Shown here piece after piece: positions 62,980 to 64,000 of a stretch of 64,000 nt of DNA (position 1 is its first letter; each line of letters opens with the position of its first letter). This DNA comes from Scenedesmus sp. ARA3 (taxonomy: Eukaryota > Chlorophyta > Chlorophyceae > Sphaeropleales > Scenedesmaceae). A program made the translations under genes and the position numbers. The notes beneath the pieces are model-generated. The model had not been told where the DNA came from. It saw nothing but the letters and a program-made list of their open reading frames with translations, and did no database searches. Location of the stretch: contig RWJK01000969.1 in the NCBI GenBank assembly GCA_004335835.1, forward strand, positions 25,260-89,259, in the 5' to 3' direction.

Positions 62980-63505
62980 AAGTGCTGCCGCGGGTGCTTC
63001 AAGTGCTGCTGGGTGCGGGGTCTGGGGCGTTCATAGTTTGGAATTCGCGTCCTCTCCTCTGGCCTTTTGAGGTGGAGCACCCCAGCAACGCCCGCAGGCC
63101 GCGCATGTGACGGCTGATGCTGTGGCAGTGCTGCCGCGGGTGCTGCAAGTCCCGTCAATTTGATGCTTGAATTGGTTGGAATGTTTTGGATGTTTTGAAG
63201 TTGCATCCTCTGGCATCCTGTGCTTCTTTGAGGTGTAGCACCCCAGCAAAACGCCCGCAAGCCGCGCATGTGAAAGTGTTGCCGTGGGTGCTTGGAAGTC
63301 TTAACTGTTAATCGGAGCAGGCCAGCAACGCCTGCAAGCGCATATGTGGGGGCTGACATAGCGCTGCAAAGGTGCTGTCAGATGCTTAAGTGGTGTCTGT
63401 GCAGGGTTCGTGGTGTTTAGGTGTTTAGCATCTGCATCCTCCCAGCATGCTGTGGTCTTTGAGGTGGAGCAGGCCAGCAGCACCCGCACGCCGCGAATGT
63501 GATCG

Positions 63506-64000
63506 CTGGCGCTGTCAGGTGCTGCCGTGGGTGCTTCAAGTTCCGCCCAGCATATCACAGGGAACCCTACCAGTTTAGAATGGCTTGGCTATCAAGCTTT
63601 TGTAGGATATGAAGACGTCACTTTCTCTTCTGGGTGCTGTCTGCTGCCTGCTATTGTACATCACATTGCACACACGTGTGCCTACAGCTTTGTCCATAGC
63701 TGCGTTCTGCACGTGAGTGCATGCTCATGTTGATATGGCAGCCTGCAGTGCCACTCCGACACTGTTACGGCAACAAGTATGGCCAGCAAGATCTGTTACC
63801 GGATGGCTCCAAAACATTACCGGAATTAAATATCACCGGAAGCCGGCAGGACTTCTTTTGAATTTTTATATATCACCGGAAGCCTGCCTGGCTTTTTTGG
63901 GGCTTTTTACAAGTATCACCGGCATTGGCACATGCCTTTAAAAATAATATTGCCGAGGGGCCCACAGGGTGCACCAGCACAACAGGCGGTGCATGCTTAG
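63506..64000 (+). promoter_or_regulatory. Right-edge region with repeated ACCGG words; possible promoter
   Basis: Five sites of the type (T)TNACCGG lie within 130 bases: 63795, 63816, 63831, 63871 and 63914. The 14-base block tatcaccggaagcc is repeated exactly at 63831 and 63871. The segment is AT-rich and CTG-poor like other gene heads in this window. Reading it as the head of a gene beyond the edge is an inference. Confidence 0.35.

Overview
This window looks like nuclear DNA of a green alga (core Chlorophyta; Chlorophyceae is my best guess). The genes have many introns with GTGAG/GTGCG donors and (C)AG acceptors. Proteins carry long poly-Gln, poly-Ala and poly-Ser inserts, and CAG/CTG repeats are everywhere. 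The gene content is eukaryotic: APC/C subunit APC10, the GPI mannosyltransferase PIG-M, a bZIP factor, an SnRK2-like kinase, an F-box/WD40 protein, a CBP60-like protein and a NUDT7-type Nudix hydrolase. All gene models below were spliced by hand from the sequence, with reading phase checked across every junction. There is no transcript support.

Layout. 1-1.7 kb: 3' part of a TFIIS N-domain gene (-). 1.9-3.8: APC10 (-), complete. 4.3-7.65: unidentified helical protein (-). 8.1-9.5: weak coding signal (-). 10.0-15.4: bZIP factor (+), 8 exons. 15.4-20.2: convergent intergenic region full of tandem repeats, with a 146-base assembly gap. 20.2-23.8: polytopic membrane protein (-). 24.3-24.9: small protein (+). 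25.0-26.2: DnaJ-type zinc-finger membrane protein (-). 26.6-29.0: PIG-M (+). 29.5-32.1: leucine-rich-repeat protein (+). 32.8-35.9: F-box/WD40 protein (+). 37.0-39.1: protein kinase (+). 39.1-43.2: mostly unassigned, perhaps one membrane-protein gene (-). 43.3-54.0: CBP60-like protein (-), 18 exons. 54.7-57.5: unidentified, probably membrane protein (-). 58.2-60.3: methyltransferase-like gene (-). 60.4-63.0: Nudix hydrolase (+). 63.0-64.0: repeats and a possible promoter.

The most striking observation is structural. In at least three genes the DNA at an exon edge, including the working splice site (or the stop codon for a last exon), is tandemly duplicated into the neighbouring intron or 3' flank, in 2-5 copies of about 85-160 bp. 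I count about a dozen such junctions. A second pattern is a strand asymmetry of the trinucleotide repeat: sense-strand CAG in exons (Gln/Ala/Ser tracts), and sense-strand CTG directly upstream of intron acceptors in at least ten introns. Together they suggest that introns here grow and change by local tandem duplication and repeat expansion.

Several neighbours are divergent pairs with short shared heads: the membrane protein and the small gene, the DnaJ protein and PIG-M, and the methyltransferase and Nudix genes. These heads, and most gene starts, are poor in the CTG/GCA words that fill the rest of the window.
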